Below, piece after piece: positions 32,251-41,320 of a DNA stretch of 64,000 bases (positions are counted from its first letter, which is position 1; the number at the start of each line of letters is the position of its first letter). The notes beneath the pieces were generated by a model that was given only the letters and a program-made list of their open reading frames with translations, was not told the DNA's origin and made no database searches. The stretch is taken from NCBI RefSeq assembly GCF_027587175.1, contig NZ_JAPCID010000012.1:93760-157759 (forward strand), given 5' to 3'. Source of the DNA: Solirubrobacter deserti. GTDB taxonomy: Bacteria > Actinomycetota > Thermoleophilia > Solirubrobacterales > Solirubrobacteraceae. The translations under genes were made by a program, and so were the position numbers.

Positions 32251-33210
32251 CTAAAGCAGCGCGGCGCCGGAGGCGGCGCCCGCCGGAGCGATCTCGTCGA
32301 TGCGGGCCAGGACGTCGGCGGAGAGCGGCACGTCGGCGGCGGCCAGGTTCTCGTCGAGGTGGGACGGGGTGCGGGTGCTCGGGATCGGGACGATGTCCTC
32401 GCGCTGGTGCAGGATCCAGGCCAGCGCGAGCTGGGCGGGCGTGATGTCCAGCTCGTCGGCGATGCCGCGCAGTGGGGCGAAGCGGTCGGTGTTGGCGGCC
32501 AGGTTGTCGCGGCTGAAGCGCGGGTGGTTGGCGCGGAAGTCCTTGTCGGTGTCCTTGACCGCGCCCGCGAAGAAGCCGGCGCCCAGCGGCGACCACGGGA
32601 CGAAGCCGATGCCGAGCTCGGCCAGCACGGGCAGCAGCTCGCGCTCGGGGTCGCGGGTCCACAGCGAGTACTCGGACTGGACGGCGTCGATCTTCGCCAC
32701 CTGATGCGCCGCGAGCACCTGCTCGGTCGTGACGTTGCACAGGCCGAGTTGGCGGACCTTGCCCTCGGCGACGAGCTCGGCCATGGCGCCCACCGTCTCC
32801 TCCACCGGGACGCCCGGGTCCGGGAAGTGCAGGTACCAGAGGTCGACGTGGTCGGTGCCGAGCCGCCGCAGGCTCGCCTCCAGCGCCTCGCGAGCGCGCT
32901 CGGGACGCGCGTCGACGCGGATCTCCTGGGCGTGACAGTGCTGCAGGACGCGGCCGCCCTCGAACACGATCCCCCACTTGGTCGCGAGCTGGACCGCGTC
33001 GCGGCGGCCCGCGAGCGCTCGGGCGACGAGCTGCTCGTTGCCGCCCGCGGCATAGGCGTCGGCGGTGTCGATGAAGGTCGCGCTCGCCTCGATCGCGTGC
33101 GTGAGCGTGGCGACCGCCTGCTCGTCGTCAGAGTCACCGTACATGCCGGGCACGAGCGCCATGGCGCCGTACCCGATGGTCGAGGTCGCGAGCGTTCCGA
33201 GGGTGCGCAT
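32251..33210 (-). CDS. Aldo/keto reductase
   Basis: 319 residues from the ATG at 33210 (MRTLGTLATSTIGYGAMAL); an ATG three codons earlier is possible. Catalytic tetrad Asp48, Tyr53, Lys78 and the His in LWYLHFPDPG are present, as is the NADPH-binding IPIPSTRTPSHLDENLAA-like loop near the end. Reduces carbonyls with NADPH. Divergent from a LysR regulator across 70 bp, a common regulator-target pair. Confidence 0.92.
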   Translation of the reverse strand: MRTLGTLATSTIGYGAMALVPGMYGDSDDEQAVATLTHAIEASATFIDTADAYAAGGNEQLVARALAGRRDAVQLATKWGIVFEGGRVLQHCHAQEIRVDARPERAREALEASLRRLGTDHVDLWYLHFPDPGVPVEETVGAMAELVAEGKVRQLGLCNVTTEQVLAAHQVAKIDAVQSEYSLWTRDPERELLPVLAELGIGFVPWSPLGAGFFAGAVKDTDKDFRANHPRFSRDNLAANTDRFAPLRGIADELDITPAQLALAWILHQREDIVPIPSTRTPSHLDENLAAADVPLSADVLARIDEIAPAGAASGAALL

Positions 33211-33280
33211 GCCGGTCATGCTCTCCGCGGGCAGTCGGTCGCTCCACACGAGTTGCCGCAGCGTGGTATCGGTTGCGCCG

Positions 33281-34150
33281 ATGGCCGAGATCCGCCAGCT
33301 GCGCTACGTGCTCGCCGTCGCCGAGCACGGCAGCGTCTCGCGCGCCGCAACCGAGCTGCACCTGAGCCAGTCCGCGCTGTCGGAGACGCTGCGCAAGCTC
33401 GAGGTGGAGCTCGGCGTGCAGCTGTTCACGCGCGGCGGGCGCGGCGTGACACCCACGGCGGCGGGCGAGGCGCTCGTGAGCGCGGGCGCCGAGGCGGTGC
33501 GGGCGTTCGACGCGGCGCTCGACGCCGCGCGGGGGCAGACGGGCCGGCTGCGGGTCGGGTTCGAGGCCACCGGCGCCGGCCGGCTCTCGACCCAGGCCCG
33601 CGCGCGCTTCCTGGCCCGCTTCCCGCACGTGCGCGTGGAGCCGCGCCGCTACGACTGGGGCGGCGAGGTGGCGGCCCTGCGCGAGGGCGAGACCGACGTC
33701 GCGTTCGTGTGGCTGCCGGCGGATCTCACGGGCCTGAAGTCCGAGATCGTGGCCAGCGAGCCGCGCTTCGCCGGCCTCGCATGCGACCACCCGCTGGCGC
33801 GCCGCGCCGAGCTGGCGGTCGACGAGCTCAACGACGAGCCGATCATGTGGACGCGCCGCGCACCCCGCTACTGGGTCGACTGGTGGGCCGTGAACCCGCG
33901 CCCGAGCGGCGCGCAGCCGCGCTGGGGCCCCGAGAACGACAACGTCGAAGAGATGCTCGAGCAGGTCGCCGATGGCTCCGCCTACTGCATCGTCGGCGCC
34001 TCGATGACGACCTTCTACGCCCGCCCGGACCTCGCATGGGTGCCGATCGCCGACATCGACCCACTGCGCGTCGCGCTCGCCTGGCGCCAACGCGACGCCA
34101 ACCCGCTCGTCGCGGCCTTCGCGGCGATCGTGCGCGAGCTGACCGTCTAG
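33281..34150 (+). CDS. LysR-family transcriptional regulator
   Basis: 289 residues. N-terminal winged HTH (IRQLRYVLAVAEHGSVSRAATELHLSQSALSETLRKLE, shown in parts: RQLRYVLAVAEHGS and LHLSQSALSETLRKLE). The effector domain begins at GRLRVGFEATGAG. LysR proteins bind between themselves and a divergent target, so the aldo/keto reductase is the likely regulated gene. Inducer unknown. Confidence 0.93.
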   Translation: MAEIRQLRYVLAVAEHGSVSRAATELHLSQSALSETLRKLEVELGVQLFTRGGRGVTPTAAGEALVSAGAEAVRAFDAALDAARGQTGRLRVGFEATGAGRLSTQARARFLARFPHVRVEPRRYDWGGEVAALREGETDVAFVWLPADLTGLKSEIVASEPRFAGLACDHPLARRAELAVDELNDEPIMWTRRAPRYWVDWWAVNPRPSGAQPRWGPENDNVEEMLEQVADGSAYCIVGASMTTFYARPDLAWVPIADIDPLRVALAWRQRDANPLVAAFAAIVRELTV

Positions 34151-34163
34151 CCTCCCGGACCTC

Positions 34164-35042
34164 GTGATCGACGGCCCTGTCTGCCTGATCGTCAACCCCC
34201 ACGCCGGCGGCGGCCGGGCGCTGCGCCTGCTGCCCGGCGTGGAGGCCGCGCTGCGCAGCCAGGGACGGCGGTTCCGGATGACCGAGACGACGTCCATGCA
34301 GCACGCGCGCGAGCTTGCGCGGGAGGCGTGCGACGCGGGCGAGATCATCGCGGCGATGGGCGGCGACGGCATCACCGGCGCCGTCGCCGGCGAGCTGCGC
34401 GACCGCCAGGGACTGCTCGCGGTCCTCCCCGGCGGCCGCGGCAACGACTTCGCACGCAAGCTGAAGATCCCGTTCGACCCCGTCGAGGCCGTCAAGCTGC
34501 TGGAGACCGGGCGGGAGCGCCACATCGACCTCGCGGTCGCCAACGGCACGGTCTACCTCGGGATCCTGAGCGCGGGGATCGACTCCGACGTGTCCCGGAT
34601 CGCGCTGGAGACCCGGCTCAAGCTCGGCACGTTCGTCTACACCTATGGCGTGCTGCGCGCGATCGCCCGCTGGAAGCCCGCCGACTGGCGGGTGACGATC
34701 GACGGCACCGCGCACGACTACCCCGGCTACTCGGTGGCGGTCGCGAACTCCGGCGTCTTCGGCGGCGGGATGTTCCTCGCGCCCGACGCGTCCATGGAGG
34801 ACGGCCAGCTGGACGTGGTGATGATCCGCCAGCAGTCCCGCCTGCGCTACCTGCGCGGCCTCCCGCGCGTGTTCAACGGCAGCCACCTCAAGGACCCGGC
34901 GATCACGCTGCTGCAGGGCAGCGAGATCACGTTCGAGGCCGACCGCCCGTTCACGGCCTACGCCGACGGCGACCCGATCGGCGACCTGCCGCTCACGGTC
35001 ACGGTCCAGCCGGGCGCGCTGCGGGTGGTGACGCCCGCATGA
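34164..35042 (+). CDS. Diacylglycerol/lipid kinase family protein
   Basis: 292 residues from a GTG. Nucleotide-binding motifs VCLIVNPHAGGGRAL, AMGGDGITGAVAGEL (GGDGT-type) and VLPGGRGNDFARKL. Second domain ISAGIDSDVSRIA... and a C-terminal DGDPIGDLP. DagK/YegS-type kinases phosphorylate membrane lipids and recycle diacylglycerol. The stop overlaps the murT start (ATGA), tying it to cell-envelope synthesis. Confidence 0.92.
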   Translation: MIDGPVCLIVNPHAGGGRALRLLPGVEAALRSQGRRFRMTETTSMQHARELAREACDAGEIIAAMGGDGITGAVAGELRDRQGLLAVLPGGRGNDFARKLKIPFDPVEAVKLLETGRERHIDLAVANGTVYLGILSAGIDSDVSRIALETRLKLGTFVYTYGVLRAIARWKPADWRVTIDGTAHDYPGYSVAVANSGVFGGGMFLAPDASMEDGQLDVVMIRQQSRLRYLRGLPRVFNGSHLKDPAITLLQGSEITFEADRPFTAYADGDPIGDLPLTVTVQPGALRVVTPA

Positions 35043-36391
35043 TCCGGCTGGCCGCAGGGGTGGCCGCCGCGAAGGCGGTCGGCACACTCGCGCGCACGGC
35101 CGGCCGCGGCGGCGGCACGAGCCTGCCCGGCAAGGTGCTCACGCGCGTCGAGCCGGACGCGATCCGGCACCTGTCGGCCCGCCTCACCCGCGGCAGCGTC
35201 GTGATCTCGGCCACCAACGGCAAGACGACGACCGCGGCGATGGTCGCCTCGATCCTCGAGCGCACAGGCGCGCACCTCGTCCACAACCGCGCCGGGGCGA
35301 ACATGGCGGGCGGTATCGCCTCAACGCTGGCCGGCGCGGCGCGCAACGGCGGACGGCGGCTCACCGGCGACTTCGGCCTGTTCGAGGTGGACGAGTTCTG
35401 GCTCGGGCAGGTCGCCGAGCAGGTGGAGCCGCGCGCCATGCTGCTCGGCAACCTGTTCCGGGACCAGCTGGATCGCTACGGCGAGCTGGAGACGATCGCC
35501 GACCGCTGGGCGGCGATCGTCCGAAACCGCGCCGGGCTCGTGCTCAACGCCGACGACCCGCTGGTCGCCGACCTCGGCCGCAACGCACCGGAGCCTGTGT
35601 ACTTCGGCGTCGACGACGACCGCCTCGCGCTGCCCGAGCTCCAGCACGCGAGCGACTCCAAGCACTGCCGCCGCTGCGGGCACGCGTACACCTACAGCGC
35701 CGTGTACCTCGCCCATCTCGGGCACTACAAGTGCCCGAACTGCGGCCAGGAGCGCCCCACGCCGACCGTCGTGGCCACCAACGTGCAGCTCAACGGCATC
35801 CGCAACGCGGCCTTCGACCTCGACGGCCGCCGCGTCGAGCTCCCGCTCCCGGGCCTCTACAACGTCTACAACGCGCTCGGCGCCGCCGCGCTGACACTCA
35901 AGCTCGGCGTCGGGCTCGACGACGTGATCGCGGGCCTGCAGGCCGTCGCGCCCGCGTTCGGCCGCGCCGAGACGCTCGACCTCGGCCGCCCGACGAGCCT
36001 GCTCCTCGTCAAGAACCCGGCGGGCGCGAACGAGGTGCTCAGAACCCTCGCGCTGGAGGGCACCGAGCTCGACCTGCTCGGCGTGCTCAACGACCGCGTC
36101 GCCGACGGCCGCGACGTCAGCTGGGTCTGGGACGCCGACTGGGAGCTGCTGGTCGGCAGCGTGCGCTCGTTCACGGCTTCGGGCACGCGCGCCGCCGAGC
36201 TCGCGCTGCGCATGAAGTACGCCGGCCTGGACCCCACGAAGATCACCGTGATCGACAACCTCGAGCACGGGCTCGACCACGCCCTGAGGTCCGGCGACGG
36301 CCCGCTGTACGTGATCCCCACCTACACGGCCCTGCTCGAGCTGCGCGAGCTGCTCACCCGCCGCGGCCAGGCGGAGGCCTACTGGCGATGA
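35039..36391 (+). CDS. murT: Lipid II isoglutaminyl synthase subunit MurT
   Basis: 450 residues. Mur-ligase central domain with ATP loop ISATNGKTTTAAM (56-68), metal and substrate motifs EVDEFWLGQ and LGNLFRDQLDRYGE, and the MurT-specific zinc ribbon Cys210, Cys213, Cys232, Cys235. C-terminal DUF1727 region ends TYTALLELRELL. With GatD it amidates the D-glutamate of lipid II. In this operon a methyltransferase gene sits between murT and gatD. Confidence 0.95.
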   Translation: MIRLAAGVAAAKAVGTLARTAGRGGGTSLPGKVLTRVEPDAIRHLSARLTRGSVVISATNGKTTTAAMVASILERTGAHLVHNRAGANMAGGIASTLAGAARNGGRRLTGDFGLFEVDEFWLGQVAEQVEPRAMLLGNLFRDQLDRYGELETIADRWAAIVRNRAGLVLNADDPLVADLGRNAPEPVYFGVDDDRLALPELQHASDSKHCRRCGHAYTYSAVYLAHLGHYKCPNCGQERPTPTVVATNVQLNGIRNAAFDLDGRRVELPLPGLYNVYNALGAAALTLKLGVGLDDVIAGLQAVAPAFGRAETLDLGRPTSLLLVKNPAGANEVLRTLALEGTELDLLGVLNDRVADGRDVSWVWDADWELLVGSVRSFTASGTRAAELALRMKYAGLDPTKITVIDNLEHGLDHALRSGDGPLYVIPTYTALLELRELLTRRGQAEAYWR

Positions 36392-37104
36392 CGATCTCCG
36401 AGCTCGCCGCCTGGCACGACGTTGAATGCGGCCGCTACGAGGCCGACCTCCCGCTGTGGAAGGAGCTCGCCAAGGAGTCCCAGCACGGCGTGCTCGACAT
36501 CGGGGCGGGAACGGGCCGTGTCGCGCTGCGGCTGGCCTACGCGGGCGTCGACGTCACCGCGCTCGACCTCGAGCCCGAGCTGCTCGACGTGCTGACCGAG
36601 CGGGCGCACGAAGCCGGCGTGACCGTGCCCACGGTCGCCGCCGACGCCCGCTCGTTCACGTTCGAGCGCCAGTTCGACCTGATCCTCGTCCCCATGCAGA
36701 CGCTCCAGCTGCTGCCCACGCGCTTCGGATTCTTCGACTCGGTCCGCCGCGCACTGCACCCCGGCGGCCGCCTGGCCGTGGCCATCGTCACCCAGCTGGA
36801 GACCTACGACGGCCAGCCGCCGCTGCCCGCGCCCGACATCGGCCACTTCGGCGAGTACACCTATATCTCGCAGCCCGTCTCGGTCCAGGTCGGCCCGCAC
36901 AGCGCCACGATCGACCGCCTGCGCCAGCGCGTCGCGCCCGACGGCGAGCGCGAGACCACCGAGGACCGGATCGAGCTCGCGGTCGTCTCCCCCGGCACCC
37001 TGGCCGAGGAGGCCGCCCAGCACGGCCTGGAGGCGGACGAGCTGCGCCACATCGAGGAGACGCCCGAGCACGTCGCGTCCGAGGTGGTGCTCTTCCGTGG
37101 CTGA
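36388..37104 (+). CDS. SAM-dependent methyltransferase between murT and gatD
   Basis: 238 residues. Class I fold: motif I GVLDIGAGTGRVALRLAYAG, acidic loop ALDLEPELLD, motif II ADARSFTFERQFDLILVPMQ, motif III LHPGGRLAVAIV. The end of murT overlaps its ATG and its own end overlaps the gatD GTG, so all three are translationally coupled. Substrate unknown; its position suggests a peptidoglycan precursor or envelope lipid, but that is inference. Confidence 0.85.
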   Translation: MTISELAAWHDVECGRYEADLPLWKELAKESQHGVLDIGAGTGRVALRLAYAGVDVTALDLEPELLDVLTERAHEAGVTVPTVAADARSFTFERQFDLILVPMQTLQLLPTRFGFFDSVRRALHPGGRLAVAIVTQLETYDGQPPLPAPDIGHFGEYTYISQPVSVQVGPHSATIDRLRQRVAPDGERETTEDRIELAVVSPGTLAEEAAQHGLEADELRHIEETPEHVASEVVLFRG

Positions 37105-37837
37105 CGTGCTGCGCGTGTGCGCGTTCTATCCCGACCTGATGAACATCTACGCCGACCGCGGCAATCTGCAGCTGCTGCAGCGGCGCGCGCAGTGGCGCGG
37201 CCTCGGCTTCGAGCTCAGCGGCGTCGGCCTCGGCGACGAGCTGGACCCCGACGCGCACGACCTGCTCTACATCGGCGGCGGCCAGGACCGCGACCAGGCG
37301 CTGTGCGCGGAGGACATGGCGACGAACAAGCGCGCGGCGCTGCACCACGCGGCCGAGGACGGCAAGGTGATCTTCGCCGTCTGCGGCGGCTACCAGCTGC
37401 TCGGCCACGCCTACGAGCTCGACGGCACCAAGCTCCCGGGCGTCGGCCTCGTCGACTTGGAGACGGTCCGCGAGGACGGGCCGCGCCTGATCGGCAACGT
37501 CGCGATCGAGCTCGAGCTCGACGGCACCCGGCACGTCCTCGCCGGCTTCGAGAACCACGGCGGTCGCACCCGGCTGGGAGCGCACACGCGCCCGCTCGGC
37601 CGCGTGCTCAAGGGCCACGGGAACGACGGCCGCTCCGGCTTCGAGGGCGTCCGCGGCGGGCCCCGGGACACCGTCGTCGGGACCTACCTGCACGGCCCGC
37701 TGCTGCCCAAGAACGCGTGGTTCGCGGACTGGTTGACCGCAACCGCCCTGCACCGGGCGGTAAGTGAGCTCAAACCACTCGACGACCGGCTCGAAGACGC
37801 CGCACACGCCGCCGCACGGCGTGCCGCCGGTATCTGA
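37097..37837 (+). CDS. gatD: Lipid II isoglutaminyl synthase, glutaminase subunit GatD
   Basis: 246 residues from a GTG. Class I glutamine amidotransferase of the CobB/CobQ type: nucleophile Cys96 in FAVCGGYQLLG and His199 in VVGTYLHGPLLP. Ammonia from glutamine passes to MurT. N-terminal RVCAFYPDLMNIYADRGN is characteristic of GatD. Complete and coupled to the upstream methyltransferase gene. Confidence 0.94.
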   Translation: MADVLRVCAFYPDLMNIYADRGNLQLLQRRAQWRGLGFELSGVGLGDELDPDAHDLLYIGGGQDRDQALCAEDMATNKRAALHHAAEDGKVIFAVCGGYQLLGHAYELDGTKLPGVGLVDLETVREDGPRLIGNVAIELELDGTRHVLAGFENHGGRTRLGAHTRPLGRVLKGHGNDGRSGFEGVRGGPRDTVVGTYLHGPLLPKNAWFADWLTATALHRAVSELKPLDDRLEDAAHAAARRAAGI

Positions 37838-37879
37838 CCCAGTAGCATCCGGGCACCCTTCCCCCGAGGGACCCTCCTC

Positions 37880-38872
37880 TTGCCTCCGACCCACACCGCC
37901 CAATCAGAGGGGCCGTCCGGCTACCGCGAAGCGGTCGAGCTCGAGTTCGCCGAGGCCACGAAGCGCTATCCCGGGGCCGACTCCCCCGCGGTCGACGGCC
38001 TGAGCCTGACCGTCCCGGCGGGCGAGATCTGCGTGTTCGTGGGCCCGTCCGGCTGCGGCAAGACCACCGCGATGCGGATGGTCAACCGGATGATCGACAT
38101 CTCCTCCGGCGACATCCTCGTCGGCGGGCGCAGCGTCAAGGACCGTGACGTGGACGAGCTGCGGCGCGAGATCGGCTACGTGATCCAGCAGATCGGCCTG
38201 TTCCCGCACCGCACGATCGCCGACAACATCGCCACCGTCCCGAGGCTGCTCGGCTGGGACCGGCCGAAGATCAACGCCCGCGTCGAGGAGCTGCTGGACC
38301 TGATCGGCCTGCCGCAGGACATGTCCAAGCGCTATCCGGCGCAGCTGTCCGGCGGCCAGCGCCAGCGCGTGGGCGTGGCCCGCGCACTCGCCGCCGACCC
38401 GCCGCTGATGCTGATGGACGAGCCGTTCGGCGCGATCGACCCGATTAACCGCGAGCGCCTCCAGAACGAGTTCCTGCGCCTGCAGGCCGAGATCCGCAAG
38501 ACGATCGTCTTCGTCACCCACGACATCGACGAGGCGATCAAGATGGGCGACCGGATCGCGATCCTGCAGGTCGGCGGCAAGCTCGCGCAGTACGCGACGC
38601 CGTCCGAGATCCTGCTGCACCCCGCGAACGAGTTCGTCGAGGACTTCGTCGGCGCCGACCGCGCACTCAAGCGGCTCGCGCTGCTGCGGGTGTCCGACAT
38701 CGAGCTCGGCCCGTCCAACGGCGGCCCGTCGATCCGGGACACGGCGCTCGTCCGCGACGCCCTGAGCGACCTGCTCCAGCACGGCGCGCTGCACGGCAAC
38801 GTCGTCGACTCAGGCGGCCGCACCGTCGGCGGGATCAGCATGGAGGCCCTCGCGAGGTTGGCGAAGGCATGA
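37880..38872 (+). CDS. Osmoprotectant ABC transporter ATP-binding protein (OpuCA/ProV-like)
   Basis: 330 residues from a TTG. Walker A GPSGCGKTT, Q-loop QQIGLFPH, signature LSGGQRQRVGVARALA, Walker B LMLMDEPFGAID, switch His in VFVTHDIDEA. The C-terminal extension contains a short CBS-like remnant (RDALSDLLQHGALHGNVVDS, then GRTVGGISMEALA). Together with the two permeases and binding protein it forms a betaine/choline/carnitine-type importer. Stop overlaps the first permease. Confidence 0.92.
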   Translation: MPPTHTAQSEGPSGYREAVELEFAEATKRYPGADSPAVDGLSLTVPAGEICVFVGPSGCGKTTAMRMVNRMIDISSGDILVGGRSVKDRDVDELRREIGYVIQQIGLFPHRTIADNIATVPRLLGWDRPKINARVEELLDLIGLPQDMSKRYPAQLSGGQRQRVGVARALAADPPLMLMDEPFGAIDPINRERLQNEFLRLQAEIRKTIVFVTHDIDEAIKMGDRIAILQVGGKLAQYATPSEILLHPANEFVEDFVGADRALKRLALLRVSDIELGPSNGGPSIRDTALVRDALSDLLQHGALHGNVVDSGGRTVGGISMEALARLAKA

Positions 38873-39570
38873 TCCTCGCCCAGCTGCAGATCCGCGGGGA
38901 GGACGACGCCGGTGACTCCTGCGTCGCCGACAACGGCTTCTGCCCGAGCTGGATCGCCGACAACTGGGAGCGCTACCAGGATCCGTTCCTCGAGCACCTG
39001 GCGCTGACGTTGATCAGCGTCGCAATCGGCTTCGTGATCGCGTTCGGCCTGGCGCTGGTGGCGCATCGCCGCCGCTGGCTGATCCCGCCGATCACGCAGA
39101 TCACGGGCATCCTCTACACCCTGCCGAGCGTCGCGCTGTTCTTCCTGCTGCTGCCGCTCACCGGCCGCGGGAAGACGACCGCCGTCATCGCGCTGGTCGC
39201 CTACACGCTGCTGATCATCTTCCGCAACGTGATCACAGGCCTGGAGGGCGTCCCCGCCGAGGCGCGTGACGCCGGGCGCGGCATGGGCCTCACGCCCCGT
39301 CAGCTGCTGTGGCGGGTCGAGCTCCCGCTCGCGCTGCCGGCGATCATGGCCGGGCTGCGGATCGCGGTCACGACGACGGTCGGCCTGACCGCGCTCGTGT
39401 TCCTGGCCGGCGCCGGCGGGCTGGGCGAGGAGATCTTCAACGACATGCAGTTCCGCTCGAACGTCGTGGTCGCGGGCGGGCTGTGCGTGCTGCTGGCGGT
39501 CGTGCTCGACCTGCTCGTGCTGGCCGCGCAGAAGCTGATCACGCCGTGGACGCGGAAGGTGGCGACGTGA
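38869..39570 (+). CDS. Osmoprotectant ABC transporter permease 1
   Basis: 233 residues, about five transmembrane helices. EAA loop EGVPAEARDAGRGMGL contacts the ATPase. N-terminal extracytoplasmic piece has two cysteines (DSCVADNGFCPSW). OpuCB/OpuCD-type. Coupled at both ends by overlaps. Confidence 0.9.
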   Translation: MILAQLQIRGEDDAGDSCVADNGFCPSWIADNWERYQDPFLEHLALTLISVAIGFVIAFGLALVAHRRRWLIPPITQITGILYTLPSVALFFLLLPLTGRGKTTAVIALVAYTLLIIFRNVITGLEGVPAEARDAGRGMGLTPRQLLWRVELPLALPAIMAGLRIAVTTTVGLTALVFLAGAGGLGEEIFNDMQFRSNVVVAGGLCVLLAVVLDLLVLAAQKLITPWTRKVAT

Positions 39571-40337
39571 GCGCGACCTTCGCCGCCCTGGGCGAGTTCG
39601 GCGACGCGATCTCGTTCATCTTCAGCGAGCGCGAGAACCAGCGCGGGTCACCCGTCGGCGGCAGCCACAACCTGGCGCTGCTGTGGGAGCACCTGAAGCT
39701 GTCCGCGGCCGCCATGGGGCTCGCGATGGCCGTCGCGCTCCCGCTGGGCCTGATCCTCGGCCACACGGGCCGCTTCTCGTTCCTGACGATCAGCACGTCC
39801 AACGTCGGCCGTGCCGTGCCGAGCGTCGCCCTGATCGCGCTGTTCGTCGCGTTCTTCCCGCGCAGCCCCGAGTTCCTGAACGTGACGCTGGCGCTCGCCC
39901 TGCTGGCGATCCCGCCGATCCTGACCAACGCCTACGTCGGCGTGCGCCAGACGGACCGCGACGCCGTCGACGCGGCGCGCGGCATGGGGCTGTCGGGCGC
40001 GCAGGTGATTCGCCAGGTCGAGCTCCCGCTCGCGCTGCCGCTGATCTTCGGCGGCATCAAGACGTCGACCGTCAACGTCATCGCCACCGCGACGATCGCG
40101 CCGCTGGTCGGCGTCGTCACGCTCGGCGACCCGCTGGTGGCGTTCTCGGTCTACGGGCGCGAAGGGCAGATCGGCGCGTCGATCATCGTCGCCGTGCTGG
40201 CGATCGCCGCCGAGATCGGCCTGTCGGCCGTCCAGCGCGCCGTCACCCCGGAAGGCATCAAGCTTGAGCGCGGTCCCGAGGGCCGCGCGCGTTCCCGCTT
40301 CGGTCTCACCAAGAGGAGGATCCAGACCGCGCCATGA
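39567..40337 (+). CDS. Osmoprotectant ABC transporter permease 2
   Basis: 256 residues from a GTG overlapping the upstream stop. Same fold as permease 1 with EAA loop QTDRDAVDAARGMGLS. A 40-residue Arg-rich C-terminal tail follows. The presence of two different permeases suggests a heterodimeric OpuC-like membrane unit. Its last codons hold the AGGAGG ribosome site of the binding-protein gene. Confidence 0.9.
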   Translation: MSATFAALGEFGDAISFIFSERENQRGSPVGGSHNLALLWEHLKLSAAAMGLAMAVALPLGLILGHTGRFSFLTISTSNVGRAVPSVALIALFVAFFPRSPEFLNVTLALALLAIPPILTNAYVGVRQTDRDAVDAARGMGLSGAQVIRQVELPLALPLIFGGIKTSTVNVIATATIAPLVGVVTLGDPLVAFSVYGREGQIGASIIVAVLAIAAEIGLSAVQRAVTPEGIKLERGPEGRARSRFGLTKRRIQTAP

Positions 40338-41320
40338 GACGAACCCCGTATCTACTCGCGACCGTGCTGACCACGCTGGCAGTCGGTGTCGCCGCCTGCG
40401 GGGGTGACGACGAGGAGCCGACCACGACCGGCTCGGAGTCGACGCCCACCGCGACGGCCGAGGCCTCCGGCCAGATCGTCGACAACCCCGACAACGCCAA
40501 GGTCTCGCTCACGATCGGCTCCAAGAGCTTCACCGAGCAGCGCGTGCTCGGCGAGATCTACGCCCAGGGCCTCGCGGCCGCGGGCTACACCACCAAGACG
40601 GACCTCAACCTCGCGGACGAGCAGTCCGCGATGCAGGCGCTCGAGGGCGGTCAGATCAGCGCCTACCCCGAGTACACGGGCAGCGCGCTGCTGATCTTCT
40701 TCGACAAGGACGCGGCGGACCTGCCCAAGGACCCACAGGCGGCCTACGACGAGGTCAAGACCTCGTTCGAGGGGGACGGCATCACCGCGTTCCCGCCCGC
40801 GCCGTTCACCTCGTCCAACGAGGTCGCGGTGACCAAGGAGACGGCCGACAAGTACGGCCTCAAGAACATCTCCGACCTCTCGAAGGTGGCCAAGGACCTG
40901 ACGCTCTACGGCACGCCGGAGTGCCGCCAGCGCATGGACTGCCTGCTCGGCCTGCAGGAGATCTACGGCCTGGACTTCAAGCGCTTCGTGCCCGTCTCGG
41001 GCGACCAGCGCCACGAGGTCCTGGACTCCGGCCGCGCCGACGTCTCGATCGTCTACACGACCGACCCGCAGATCAAGCGCAACGGCGAGATCCTGCTCGA
41101 GGACGACAAGGGCATGTTCCCGCCGTACAACCCGACGCTGCTGATGAAGAAGGAGACCGCGGACGCCGCCGGCCCGGATCTGGCGAAGACGATCGACCTG
41201 ATCCAGAAGCCGCTCACCGACGACGCGATGCAGGAGCTCGACGCGCGCGTGGACCTCGACAAGAAGGAGCCGGCCGAGGTCGCGAAGGAGTACCTGCAGG
41301 AGACCGGGCTGATCAAGTAG
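40334..41320 (+). CDS. Osmoprotectant-binding lipoprotein (OpuCC/OsmF-like)
   Basis: 328 residues. Lipoprotein signal with VAAC lipobox, then a Thr/Ser/Glu-rich linker. Domain of the OpuAC/QAT family: TIGSKSFTEQRVLGEIYAQ, QISAYPEYTGSALL, RADVSIVYTTDP. Captures glycine betaine, choline or a similar compound outside the membrane. Ends 8 bp inside the convergent GGDEF-EAL gene. Confidence 0.93.
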   Translation: MRRTPYLLATVLTTLAVGVAACGGDDEEPTTTGSESTPTATAEASGQIVDNPDNAKVSLTIGSKSFTEQRVLGEIYAQGLAAAGYTTKTDLNLADEQSAMQALEGGQISAYPEYTGSALLIFFDKDAADLPKDPQAAYDEVKTSFEGDGITAFPPAPFTSSNEVAVTKETADKYGLKNISDLSKVAKDLTLYGTPECRQRMDCLLGLQEIYGLDFKRFVPVSGDQRHEVLDSGRADVSIVYTTDPQIKRNGEILLEDDKGMFPPYNPTLLMKKETADAAGPDLAKTIDLIQKPLTDDAMQELDARVDLDKKEPAEVAKEYLQETGLIK

